From contig NZ_PVNH01000005.1 in assembly GCF_003001955.1 (NCBI RefSeq), positions 124,001 through 188,000 of the forward strand: a stretch of DNA of 64,000 nucleotides. Reading direction: 5' to 3'. The notes beneath the pieces are model-generated. The model had not been told where the DNA came from and did no database searches. It saw only the letters and a program-made list of their open reading frames with translations. Position 1 is the stretch's first letter; every line of letters begins with the position of its first letter. The position numbers and the translations under genes were made by a program. Positions 31,832 to 40,420 of the stretch are shown here, in pieces. This stretch comes from Prauserella shujinwangii (lineage in GTDB: Bacteria > Actinomycetota > Actinomycetes > Mycobacteriales > Pseudonocardiaceae).

Positions 31832-33706
31832 CTACGACCTGGGCGCTCCCGCCATGACCAGGCGAAGGTTGCCGTCTCCCTCCGGATCGAGACGCACCGG
31901 AACGCCCCAGTCCTGCCGGGTGACGCGGCAGGCGGGGTGTTCGGCACCGGAAGTGTCGTCGTCGCAGCTGGCGGCCTGCGCGACCACCTGCAGCACACCC
32001 TCGCGGGGGCCGTCGGCGGCGGCACTGAGCCGGATGACACGGCTCAGCTCCGTGCCGGTGCCCGCGCCGTCCGCGAGCAGCTCCGGCGGCGAGGCACTCA
32101 CCTCCAGCCGCGTCGAAGGGCCGAACCGGTCGTCCAGCTTCTCCCCGGGCGGCGGCACGAACTCCACGGAGAACTCCACCTCGCCCGGCGCGAGCACGGT
32201 CGGCGGCCTGCGCACCGCGTGCGGGTCTCCGGTCACGTCCTCGGCGGCACCCTCCTCCAGCGCCCGCAGCCGGTGGGCCGCCGACTCCACGACCAGCACC
32301 CTGCCCTCGGTCACCACCAGTCCGGACGGCTCCGCGACGCCCCTGGCGAGGGTCGAGACCTCGCCGGTGCCGGGGTCGTAGCGGCGCACCGCGCCGTTGT
32401 AGGTGTCGGCCACGCCGATGGCGCCGTCCGGCAGGACCGCGACGCCGAGCGGATGCTGCAGCAGCGCGTCGGCTGCGGGCCCGTCCCGGTGGCCGAAGGA
32501 GAACAGGTCCGTGCCGACGGCGGTGTGCACGGTGAACCCGTCCCCGTCCCGCTCGACCCGGCGCACCGCGGAGGTCTCGGCGTCGGCGAACCACAGCCGC
32601 TCACCGTCGGCGGCGAGCCCGGAGGGCTGGGCGAGGAACGCCTCCTCCGCCGCGCCGTCGCGCAGACCCTCCACGGTGGTGCCCGCGAGCCTGCGCACCG
32701 TGCCCGCGACGGGATCGAACACGCCGAGCGTGTGATTGCCCGCCATGGCGATCACGAGCCCGTCCACGGCGTCCCACCACTCGACGTCCCACGGGCTGGT
32801 CAGGTCCGTCCGGAGCGCGGGACCCTCGGCAGGCCCGTCCCGCCACTGCCGCCCGGTGCCCGCGACCGTGCGCACGCCGCCCGTGCGCAGGTCGACACCG
32901 CGGAGCAGGTGGTTGGCCGTGTCGGCCACAACGAGGTGGTAGCCCACCTGGTCGGCGACCCCGGCGGGCAGCAGCGCCAGCCCGGCGGGCTCGGCGAAGG
33001 TCGCCACGTCGAACGCGCCGTCCCGCGCGCCCCGCTCTCCGCTGCCGAAGCGGCGGATCACGGTCTCGGCGTCGGAGGCGAACTCGGCGACCGAGTGGTG
33101 CGCGCTGTCGGCGACGAGGACGCGCCCCTCGGCGGTGACCACCGCCTTGCCCGGGAAACGCAGCTCGGTGCCGTTCGTGGCATCCGGGTCGTCGGCCCCG
33201 GCCGCCACGTACGGGCTGTCCCCTCGGCGCAGCGTGCCCTTGCCGTCGTGCTCGCGCACGAGGTCGGCGAGCACCCTGCGCAGCGCCTCGCCGTGCCCCT
33301 CACCCGCGGCGACGTGCACGACGTAGCCCTCCGGGTCGACGACGACGAGCGTGGGCCAGGCCTTGACGGCGTACTGCTGCCACGTGGTGAGGTCCGGGTC
33401 GTTGAGCACCGGGTGGTGCACGCCGTACCGCTCGACGGCGGCCTCGATCGCGGCCGCCTCGCCCTCGTGCAGGAACTTGGGCGAGTGCACGCCGATCGTG
33501 ACGAGCACGTCGGCGAACTCCTCCTCGATCGGGCGCAGCTCGTCCAGCACGTGCAGGCAGTTGATGCAGCCGGACGTCCAGAAGTCCAGCAACACGATCT
33601 TGCCGCGCAGTTCGGCGAGCCGCAGGGGGCTGCCGCCGGTGTTCAGCCAGACGTCACCGGCGAGTTCGGGGGCCCGCACACGCGCGGCCGGGTTCGTCGC
33701 ACTCAC
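31832..33706 (-). CDS. NHLRC2-like thioredoxin-domain and NHL-repeat protein
   Basis: 624 residues from GTG at 33706; a GTG 13 codons upstream is possible. Residues 1-150 form a thioredoxin-like domain: LRLAELRGKIVLLDFWTSGC with CINC as the redox motif, then VLVTIGVHSPKF and KAWPTLVVVDPEGYVV. A six-bladed NHL beta-propeller follows (about 165-480), with blades such as LRFPGKAVVTAEGRVLVADS and HLVVADTANHLLRGVDL. A C-terminal beta domain (about 490-624) completes the human NHLRC2-type architecture. No signal peptide, so cytosolic. Partner unknown. Confidence 0.9.
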   Translation of the reverse strand: MSATNPAARVRAPELAGDVWLNTGGSPLRLAELRGKIVLLDFWTSGCINCLHVLDELRPIEEEFADVLVTIGVHSPKFLHEGEAAAIEAAVERYGVHHPVLNDPDLTTWQQYAVKAWPTLVVVDPEGYVVHVAAGEGHGEALRRVLADLVREHDGKGTLRRGDSPYVAAGADDPDATNGTELRFPGKAVVTAEGRVLVADSAHHSVAEFASDAETVIRRFGSGERGARDGAFDVATFAEPAGLALLPAGVADQVGYHLVVADTANHLLRGVDLRTGGVRTVAGTGRQWRDGPAEGPALRTDLTSPWDVEWWDAVDGLVIAMAGNHTLGVFDPVAGTVRRLAGTTVEGLRDGAAEEAFLAQPSGLAADGERLWFADAETSAVRRVERDGDGFTVHTAVGTDLFSFGHRDGPAADALLQHPLGVAVLPDGAIGVADTYNGAVRRYDPGTGEVSTLARGVAEPSGLVVTEGRVLVVESAAHRLRALEEGAAEDVTGDPHAVRRPPTVLAPGEVEFSVEFVPPPGEKLDDRFGPSTRLEVSASPPELLADGAGTGTELSRVIRLSAAADGPREGVLQVVAQAASCDDDTSGAEHPACRVTRQDWGVPVRLDPEGDGNLRLVMAGAPRS

Positions 33707-33799
33707 ACCCCCACTCAACGCGATGCCCGGCGGGCACCTTCCCACCGGGGTGGGCAGATGTGACCCGGCCGTCAGCGGCGGCGAGCACCGGGCGGACGG

Positions 33800-34185
<386 letters not shown>

Positions 34186-34189
<4 letters not shown>

Positions 34190-34482
34190 GACTTCGGTTC
34201 CTCTCGGTCGATCGGCCACCGCTCGACGATCGAACGCAGCGGGCTCGGGTCGATGTGATGGAACTTGTACCGGCCCTGCCGGCGGGTACGCACCAGCCCC
34301 GCCTGTTCGAGCACCGCGAGGTGCTGCGAGATCGCCTGCCGGGAGGAGCCGAGGCCGTGCTTCATGGCCAGCCGGCCGCAGATCTCGAACAGCGTCTGAC
34401 CGTCCCGTTCGGTCAGCTCGTCCAGGATGATGCGCCGCGTCGCGTCGCCGATCGCCTTGAACAGGTCGGGTTCCGCGTCCAC
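34186..34482 (-). CDS. ArsR-family regulator of the VOC gene
   Basis: 98 residues: FKAIGDATRRIILDELTERD, LGSSRQAISQHLAVLEQAGL (recognition helix) and GRYKFHHIDPSPLRSIVERW. It lacks metal-binding cysteines at the usual sensor site. Stop overlaps the VOC start (ATGA). A perfect 8-bp-arm palindrome 12 bp upstream of its ATG is the expected autoregulatory operator. Confidence 0.92.
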
Positions 34483-34493
34483 GGACCCGTTAT

Positions 34494-34513
34494 AGGCAAG
34501 TTACTACTTGCCT
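34494..34513 (-). promoter_or_regulatory. ArsR operator palindrome
   Basis: AGGCAAGT (34494-34501) and ACTTGCCT (34506-34513) around TACT, a perfect inverted repeat just upstream of the ArsR start. Confidence 0.75.
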
Positions 34514-34572
34514 GTCAAGCGACGGCTCCGGTGGCGTGAGCGGGACGGTTTCCGGCCGTCGCGGTGCGGCCG

Positions 34573-34752
34573 TCAGCGGCCGCGCAGGTCCTTCAGCGGG
34601 CCGCCGGCGGGTTCGGTGAGGGTGACGGTCGGGGTACGGGTGCCGGTCTGCCACAGCTTCGGCGCGGACGAGGCCGGGTGCCTCTCCTCACCGCACGCGG
34701 CGGTGAGACCGGCCAGGGCGACGACGGCGACGATCGTGACGGCGAGTCGCAT
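34573..34752 (-). CDS. 59-aa putative lipoprotein
   Basis: Starts MRLAVTIVAVVALAGLTAAC: a signal peptide with lipobox LTAAC, lipidation at C20. The 39-residue mature part is Thr/Pro-rich (TGTRTPTVTLTEPAGGP) with no domain. Likely anchored outside the cytoplasmic membrane; function unknown. Confidence 0.7.
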   Translation of the reverse strand: MRLAVTIVAVVALAGLTAACGEERHPASSAPKLWQTGTRTPTVTLTEPAGGPLKDLRGR

Positions 34753-34818
34753 GTGATTGCCTGTGCTCTGCGTGAGGGAACGGACGACAACCGCACATCG
34801 CCGCCGGAGCACCGCGTG

Positions 34819-35277
34819 TTACGACTCAGCGCGTTCCTTCAGCCGACGGAGCGTGGCGGCGATGTTGGCCCGGTTCCGCTCGTCCCGGTCACGCACGCCG
34901 ACGACCGGCCCGGACACGGCGCGGAACCAGCCAGGGCGCCGGTCCCACGTGCGTTCGGTCACCCTGCAGCCGCCTTCGGCCTGCTCGATGTCGTACTGCC
35001 AGCGCGAGACCCGGATCGGGCCGAACGTCACCTCGAACGCGAACCGCGCGCCCTCGTCCGCCTCGTCGATCGTGCAGAACGTGCTCCAGCGGCGGATGCC
35101 GTTGCGGTTGTCCCCCCGGAAACGGGCGCCCGGCCGCGCCCGCGTCGCCCCGCCCAGCCAGCGGTAACCCGTGTACTCGCCGGCCAGCTCCGCCAGCGTC
35201 CCCGGGTCGCTGATCAGCGCGTACACCCGCTCGGCAGGCGCGTCGATGTCGATCCGCCCCATCGCGTTCGGCTCCAT
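34819..35277 (-). CDS. SRPBCC (START/polyketide-cyclase-like) protein
   Basis: 152 residues from ATG at 35277; ATGs 12 bp upstream and 15 bp downstream are alternatives, and the ribosome site is unclear. SRPBCC fold: GRIDIDAPAERVYALISDPG, YRWLGGATRARPGARFRGDN, DEGARFAFEVTFGPIRVSRW and CRVTERTWDRRPG. Members bind hydrophobic ligands in a helix-grip cavity. A 15-bp palindrome lies just upstream. Confidence 0.88.
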   Translation of the reverse strand: MEPNAMGRIDIDAPAERVYALISDPGTLAELAGEYTGYRWLGGATRARPGARFRGDNRNGIRRWSTFCTIDEADEGARFAFEVTFGPIRVSRWQYDIEQAEGGCRVTERTWDRRPGWFRAVSGPVVGVRDRDERNRANIAATLRRLKERAES

Positions 35278-35286
35278 GGCAAGCAA

Positions 35287-35301
35287 CATACCGCCGGTAT
35301 G
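35287..35301 (-). promoter_or_regulatory. 15-bp palindrome upstream of the SRPBCC gene
   Basis: CATACCG-C-CGGTATG, perfect 7-bp arms, in the 31-bp gap between two minus-strand genes. Operator or short terminator. Confidence 0.45.
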
Positions 35302-35308
35302 CCGGAGG

Positions 35309-37666
35309 TCAACCACCGTTGCGCTTGAGCGTGCGCGTCACACCGGCCGCCACCGTCGTCGCCAGCACCCAGCCCATCGCCGTGAACCCGGTCGCGACCC
35401 ACTTGTCCGCACCGTCCATGTACCAGCGGCCCTTGTTGCCGAAGTCGACAATCGGCACCAGCAGGTCGACCGTGTAGAGCACCGGATTCCAGTCGAGGCC
35501 CGTGTCGTCGGCGTTGACCGCGCACCGCTCGCCGAGGTCGGCGAGCCCCAGGCTGGCGCAGTCGTCGGAGCCGGAACCAAACCAGATGCTGCCCGCGACG
35601 AGCAGCATCGCGAGCCAGCCCAGCGCGCGGACGGGCCGGTAGCCGTAGCCGACCATCCACCGCTGCAGCCAGCTCCACAGCCGCACCCCGAAGCCGAGCA
35701 CGCGGTAGCCGCTGGCCAGCGACTCGTACCGGAACTGCTGCTTGCGCATCAGCACCGTGTACGCGTGCTCCTCGTTGCCGCTCGCTCGCAGCATCGCGGC
35801 CAGCTGGTCGTAGGGGCCCGGCCGGTACCCACCCATCGCGTCGCGCAGCATCGCGATCCGGCGGTGGACCGCACGGTCGTCGCGCAGCTCGATCGGCGTC
35901 TCCAGCGCGCCGTAGCGAAAGTCCTCCAGCTCGACGCCGCCGGTGGCGTGCCACAGCGCCGGGTTGTCGTCGAGCGTGCCGCACTGCGCGCCGGTCAGGA
36001 CGACCCTGCCCTCCGGCGGGTGCGCCGGCGCCAGCACGAAGTCGTCGGCGGTGGCGTCCCCGGCGTCGAGCGCGATCCCGTGCTTCGGCGTCGACCGCAG
36101 CTCGGCTCCGTTCAGGTCGATCCGCCTCGCGATCACGGCGCCGTCCAGTGCCACCCCGCCGTCGGCGTGGAACGGCCTGCCCCGGTTGGCCGACAGCAGC
36201 AGGTTCCGGGCCACCTTCACCGAGCGCAGGTCGACCGACCAGCTGCTGGACTCCGCGATCTCCGGCAGCACCAGGTCGGTGCCATAGAGCTCGATGCTCC
36301 CGCCGACCTCGACACCCTGCAGCCGCAGCGTGCCGGACACCGAGCTGTCGGTGATCGTGAGGTTGCCCGACACCCGGGTACGGCGGGCGGAGACCGCGTC
36401 GCGCTCGGGATGGAAGAACGTCGCGTCGGCCACGATGACGTTGCCCCGCACGCTCACGTCGGCGAACCGGACGTGCCCTGCGGCCCACAGCTTCGAGGCG
36501 TCGATGTCGCCGCCGATCTCGCTGCCGTCGAGGTGCAGTGCCCGGTCCCGGTACGGCGGGGTGTCGTCGCGGCTCACGTGCAGCCGGGCGCCCGCCAGCC
36601 GCAGCGACCCGCCGATCCGCGCGTTCACCATCCGCAGGGTGCCGGTCACGTCGAGCTGGTCGCTGAGCTCGACGTTGCCCTCCACCTGGAGCCGGTCGGC
36701 GATCAGCGCCGGCCGGGGATCGACGTACCAGTCGCCCGTCTTCCAAGCGTCGACGACGATCTCCCCGTTCTGGTCGACCACCAGCTCGGCACCGCGCAGC
36801 ACGATGTCGCCGTCGACCTTCAGGCTGGGCAGGAACAGCAGCCCCCGCGCGGTGAACCGCGTCCGCTCCGTGGGGAGCCCGAAGTTGTCCACCTCGCACA
36901 GCAGGCTGCCGCCGATGTGGGTGCCGTTGCCGTTCAGCGCGAACCCGTCCGGATTGTCGAGCGTGGCGCCGGAGAGGTTGACGTTGCCACCGGTGCGCAG
37001 GCCGGGCAGCCGCACCTCGCCGGACGCCTCGAGCCGGTACGCCAGCAGCGCGCCCGTGATGACGAGGCGGTCGCCCTGCAGCGCCTTGCCGCGAGGGTGC
37101 CGGATCTTCGTCCGCGTCAGCACCATGGAGCCGTCGATCACCGCGTCGGTGAAGTTCACGGCGGCGTCCGGCACCCCGCGGTCGGCCTCGGTCGCCCTGC
37201 GGACCGTCGTCTCGTTGTCCGCACGGCCACCGGTCTCCACCTCGACCACGCAGCGGATGAGCCGGACGTCGTTGTGACTGCGCATGTTGCGGGCCTTCAG
37301 CCCCGGCAGCCAGCACCGGCGGAACACCAGCCCGAGCAGGTTCGCCTCGCGCACGTCCGGCGGCTGCTCGAACCGGCACCGCTCGAAGCGGAAGAGGTAC
37401 CGCAGTTCGGCGGCGCGCAGGTCGAGCTTCCCGGTGATGTAGGCGTCCTCGACCTGCACGATCGGCGCGTTCGTCGCCTGCTTGCGCCAGCGGCGCAGCC
37501 CGCCGGAGCCCGGCTCGACGAACGGCCGGAGGAGGTCGGCCGCCTTGAGCTCGTACGCGCTGTCCGGCTCCGGGTCGAACGGGTCGAACGGCGGCCGCTC
37601 CGGCTCACCCCCGTCCGGCTCGTCCTCGGCGACCCCGTCCCGCCCGAAGGGCCTGAACCCCGGCAT
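35309..37666 (-). CDS. Large repeat-containing (beta-helix-like) membrane protein, unknown function
   Basis: 785 residues; ATG at 37666 preceded by AGAGGAG. An acidic, Pro-rich N-terminus (about 1-45) leads to a long series of short beta-strand repeats (about 60-590) of the kind DLRAAELRYLFRFERC, GNVNLSGATLDNPDGF, IGGSLRLAGARLHV and GNLTITDSSVSGTLRLQGVE. Each turn of about 20-25 residues suggests a right-handed beta-helix, pentapeptide- or bactofilin-like. Near the C-terminus are a helical region (RDAMGGYRPGPYDQLAAMLR) and two membrane segments (LGWLAMLLVAGSIWFG; TGFTAMGWVLATTVAAGV). Some relatives carry the label membrane-associated oxidoreductase, but no redox motif is visible. Confidence 0.75.
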   Translation of the reverse strand: MPGFRPFGRDGVAEDEPDGGEPERPPFDPFDPEPDSAYELKAADLLRPFVEPGSGGLRRWRKQATNAPIVQVEDAYITGKLDLRAAELRYLFRFERCRFEQPPDVREANLLGLVFRRCWLPGLKARNMRSHNDVRLIRCVVEVETGGRADNETTVRRATEADRGVPDAAVNFTDAVIDGSMVLTRTKIRHPRGKALQGDRLVITGALLAYRLEASGEVRLPGLRTGGNVNLSGATLDNPDGFALNGNGTHIGGSLLCEVDNFGLPTERTRFTARGLLFLPSLKVDGDIVLRGAELVVDQNGEIVVDAWKTGDWYVDPRPALIADRLQVEGNVELSDQLDVTGTLRMVNARIGGSLRLAGARLHVSRDDTPPYRDRALHLDGSEIGGDIDASKLWAAGHVRFADVSVRGNVIVADATFFHPERDAVSARRTRVSGNLTITDSSVSGTLRLQGVEVGGSIELYGTDLVLPEIAESSSWSVDLRSVKVARNLLLSANRGRPFHADGGVALDGAVIARRIDLNGAELRSTPKHGIALDAGDATADDFVLAPAHPPEGRVVLTGAQCGTLDDNPALWHATGGVELEDFRYGALETPIELRDDRAVHRRIAMLRDAMGGYRPGPYDQLAAMLRASGNEEHAYTVLMRKQQFRYESLASGYRVLGFGVRLWSWLQRWMVGYGYRPVRALGWLAMLLVAGSIWFGSGSDDCASLGLADLGERCAVNADDTGLDWNPVLYTVDLLVPIVDFGNKGRWYMDGADKWVATGFTAMGWVLATTVAAGVTRTLKRNGG

Positions 37667-37748
37667 CGGCGGCTCCTCTGCTCGCGTCCACTGCACGTAC
37701 TCGGACGCTCACCCGCCGCACCCGGTTCCCGATCGGGCGACCGACCGG

Positions 37749-38504
37749 CTACTCGCCCGCGTGCACCGGGTTGAGCACCCTGGCGAGGAACGACCGCGTG
37801 CGCTCGTGCCGCGGCTCGCCGATCACCTGGGCGGCCTGCCCCTCCTCGACCACCACACCGCCGTCCATGAACAGCACCTTGTCGGCGACCTCGCGGGCGA
37901 ACTGCATCTCGTGCGTGACGACGAGCATGGTCATGCCCTCCTCGGCGAGCTGCCGCATGACCGTCAGCACGTCACCGACCAGTTCCGGGTCCAGCGCCGA
38001 CGTCGGCTCGTCGAACAGCATCACCGCGGGATCCATCGCGAGCGCCCGCGCGATGGCCGCGCGCTGCTGCTGGCCACCCGAGAGCTGCGCGGGCATCGAG
38101 CCCGCCTTCTCGGCGAGGCCGACCTTCTCCAGGTTCCGCATCGCGATCCGCTCGGCCTCGTCCCTGTCGCGCTTGAGCACCTTGCGCTGGGCGACGGTGA
38201 GGTTCTCCAGCACCGAGAGGTGCCCGAACAGGTTGAACGCCTGGAACACCATCCCGATGCCCCGGCGCGCGCGGTCGATGTCGACGTCGGGGTCCGTCAT
38301 CTCGAACCCGTTGACCACGACCGTGCCCGCGTTCGGCTCCTCCAGCAGGTTCACGCACCGCAGCAGGGTGGACTTGCCCGAGCCGGAGGGGCCGATGATG
38401 CAGACGACCTCACCGCGCCGCACGCTCATGTCGATGCCCTTGAGCACCTCCAGCGTGCCGAACGCCTTGCGCAGTCCGGAGACCTCGACGATCACGTCGC
38501 TCAT
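37749..38504 (-). CDS. glnQ: Polar amino-acid ABC transporter ATPase
   Basis: 251 residues. Walker [16 protein letters not shown] near 35, Q-loop [16 protein letters not shown] near 82, signature [19 protein letters not shown] near 135, Walker [15 protein letters not shown] and switch His in VVTHEM. The sequence is typical of the GlnQ/ArtP class that imports glutamine, glutamate or other polar amino acids. Overlaps the permease gene by ATGA. With one permease gene, the transporter is probably a permease homodimer. Confidence 0.95.
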   Translation of the reverse strand: MSDVIVEVSGLRKAFGTLEVLKGIDMSVRRGEVVCIIGPSGSGKSTLLRCVNLLEEPNAGTVVVNGFEMTDPDVDIDRARRGIGMVFQAFNLFGHLSVLENLTVAQRKVLKRDRDEAERIAMRNLEKVGLAEKAGSMPAQLSGGQQQRAAIARALAMDPAVMLFDEPTSALDPELVGDVLTVMRQLAEEGMTMLVVTHEMQFAREVADKVLFMDGGVVVEEGQAAQVIGEPRHERTRSFLARVLNPVHAGE

Positions 38505-39310
38505 GCGGTCACCTTCAGTCCTCGTTCCGATTTACGTCCGGTCCGGCCCTCGAGGTACCGCGAGAGGTGACCCAGCGGAACCGTGATGAGCAGGTAGCAC
38601 AACCCGGCGAGCAGGATCGGCGTCATCGAGTTGGTCGCGTTCAGTCCCTCCCGGCCGAACTTCGCCAGCTCGAAGTCGTCCCGGAAGAGGCCGAGCAGGT
38701 AGATGAGCGAGGAATCCTTCGTGAGCAGGATCAGCTCGTTGGTCAGCGGCGGCAGGATGATCCGGAACGCCTGCGGGATGACGACGGTGACGTTGGTCCG
38801 CGCCGCGGACATGCCCAGCGAGCGGGCGGCCTCGATCTGTCCCTTCGGGACGGCCTGGATGCCCGCGCGCAGGGTCTCCGCGATGTAGGCCGAACCGACC
38901 AGGCCCAGCGCGATCGCGGCCGTCGAGTAGACGTCGAACTTCAGGTTGAATGCCAGCGGCACGCCGAACCCGAGCGCGATGAACACCAGCAGCGCCGGGA
39001 TGCCCCGGAAGAACTCGATGTAGGCGGTGGCGATCCACCGGTAGGGACCCACCGACGAGAGCTTCATCAACGCGAAGACCAGCCCGAGGCCGAATCCGAC
39101 CGCGAACCCGAGTGCGGTGTAGACGGCGGTGTTCACCAGTGCCGTGGTGATCACCTCGGGGATCTGCGTGCGGGCCGCTTCGAGGTTGAAGAACTGGCTG
39201 CCGATCGTCTGCCAGTCGGCGAGCAGGACCACCAGCAGGATCGCGAGCACGAGCACGGCGTACTGGACGCCGCGGATGACCTGGGCGCGCTTGCGCCGCG
39301 ACATCGCCAT
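38501..39310 (-). CDS. glnP: Polar amino-acid ABC transporter permease
   Basis: 269 residues; ATG at 39310 has GAGGAG nine bases upstream. An N-terminal helix ([16 protein letters not shown]) precedes a HisM-type core with segments such as [20 protein letters not shown] and [15 protein letters not shown]. The EAA loop is [20 protein letters not shown] then [11 protein letters not shown], which docks to GlnQ. A near-perfect hairpin separates it from the upstream binding-protein gene. Confidence 0.94.
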   Translation of the reverse strand: MAMSRRKRAQVIRGVQYAVLVLAILLVVLLADWQTIGSQFFNLEAARTQIPEVITTALVNTAVYTALGFAVGFGLGLVFALMKLSSVGPYRWIATAYIEFFRGIPALLVFIALGFGVPLAFNLKFDVYSTAAIALGLVGSAYIAETLRAGIQAVPKGQIEAARSLGMSAARTNVTVVIPQAFRIILPPLTNELILLTKDSSLIYLLGLFRDDFELAKFGREGLNATNSMTPILLAGLCYLLITVPLGHLSRYLEGRTGRKSERGLKVTA

Positions 39311-39338
39311 GGAAGTGGACTCCTCGAGAAGGTGCCCG

Positions 39339-39384
39339 CTCGTGAGTGGGAAACGTGGTGAGAACCACGTTTCCCACTCACGAG
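39339..39384. repeat. Dispersed palindrome, type A copy 2 (21-bp perfect arms)
   Basis: Bases 39339-39359 are an exact reverse complement of 39364-39384, with a GAGA loop. Central arms read AAACGTGGT/ACCACGTTT. It lies between the binding-protein stop (39400) and the permease start (39310), within what would be one transcript. It may reduce read-through and stabilise the upstream mRNA, giving more binding protein than permease. Confidence 0.9.
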
Positions 39385-39399
39385 GGGGTGGGCGTTCGG

Positions 39400-40221
39400 C
39401 TACTTGCTCTCCGGCTTGGTGCCAAACCACTTCTCGTAGATCTGGTCGTAGGTGCCGTCCTGCTTGGCCTTGTCCAGCACCTCGTTGACCTTGGCGAGCA
39501 GCGCGCCGTTGCCGGTGCGCACGGCGAAGCCGTACTCCTCGCCGGTCGGGAACTCCTCGGTGACCTCGGTGTCCGGGTTGGTCTTGGCGAAGTAGTAGAG
39601 CACCGAGTTGTCGTTGATGCCCGCGTCGATCTGCTTCGTCTTCACCGCCGTCTGGAGCAGCGCGAGGTCCTCGTACTGACGGATCTCGTAGCCGAACTTC
39701 TCCTTGTTCTTCTGGGCGTACTCCTCACCGGTGGTGCCGAGCTGGACGCCGAGCGTCTTGCCGCGCAGGTCCTCCAGCGTCTTGATGCCGGATCCCTTGG
39801 GGACGATCAGCGCCTGGTTCGCGTCGAAGTAGCCCTCCGAGAAGTCCATCACCTTCTCGCGATCCTCGGTGATGGTCATCGCGGCGGCGGCGATGTCGCA
39901 GCTGCCGTTCTCGAAGGAGGCACCGGACTCGATGCCCTCGAACGAGGTGTCGAAGATCTCCTGCTCCACCCCGAGGTCCTTGGCGACGAGGTCGACCAGG
40001 TCGACGTCGAAGCCGACCGTCTTGTCACCCTCGGAGAACTGGAACGGCGGGTAGGGCAGGTGCGTGCACGTGGTCAGCTTGCCCTCGTTGATCAGGGAGA
40101 TCTCGTCTCCGGCCTGAGTGTCTCCGCCCGTGTTGACCTGTTCCGCACAGCCCGCCGCGGTTGCGGCCAGCGCCAGTGCGGGCAGCAGGATGAGCGCCCT
40201 GAGGTTGCTTCGACGCGCCAC
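39400..40221 (-). CDS. glnH: Polar amino-acid ABC transporter substrate-binding lipoprotein
   Basis: 273 residues with signal peptide ALILLPALALAATAAGC, lipidated at C25. SBP_bac_3 fold: KLTTCTHLPYPPFQFSEGDK, VGFDVDLVDLVAKDLGV, SFENGSCDIAAAAMTITEDR, EKVMDFSEGYFDANQAL and the C-terminal YDQIYEKWFGTKP. Binds a polar amino acid outside the membrane and delivers it to the GlnP-like permease. It is the first gene of the three-gene unit. Confidence 0.95.
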   Translation of the reverse strand: MARRSNLRALILLPALALAATAAGCAEQVNTGGDTQAGDEISLINEGKLTTCTHLPYPPFQFSEGDKTVGFDVDLVDLVAKDLGVEQEIFDTSFEGIESGASFENGSCDIAAAAMTITEDREKVMDFSEGYFDANQALIVPKGSGIKTLEDLRGKTLGVQLGTTGEEYAQKNKEKFGYEIRQYEDLALLQTAVKTKQIDAGINDNSVLYYFAKTNPDTEVTEEFPTGEEYGFAVRTGNGALLAKVNEVLDKAKQDGTYDQIYEKWFGTKPESK

Positions 40222-40352
40222 GTTGTCACTCCTAGTAGTTCATACTGGCTGAGTGCACGCATCCTGCCACTCTTGAAGGCCACTGCACAGCATCGGGGCG
40301 TTACGGACGGGTTGCATGAACACCCGGTAACCAAACGCTCACCCAGAACTGC

Positions 40353-40400
40353 CATGAGTGGCTCGTTACCGGCGTTTTCGTCCGTCACGAGCCACTCATG
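40353..40400. repeat. Dispersed palindrome, type B copy 1
   Basis: CATGAGTGGCTCGT (40353-40366) pairs exactly with 40387-40400; the 20-base loop contains GGCGTTTTCGTCCG. Lies between the glnH promoter region and the end of the M20 peptidase gene (40421). The same arms occur at 63619-63671. Confidence 0.85.
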
Positions 40401-40420
40401 ACGCCTCGGGCGGGGAGCGG

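Noticed and set aside
35171-37774. Very long plus-strand frame opposite the repeat-containing membrane protein
   Set aside because: Its composition is Arg/Ala/Val/Pro-rich without domains; it is the usual antisense artefact of high-GC DNA. The minus strand has a good ribosome site and clear repeats.
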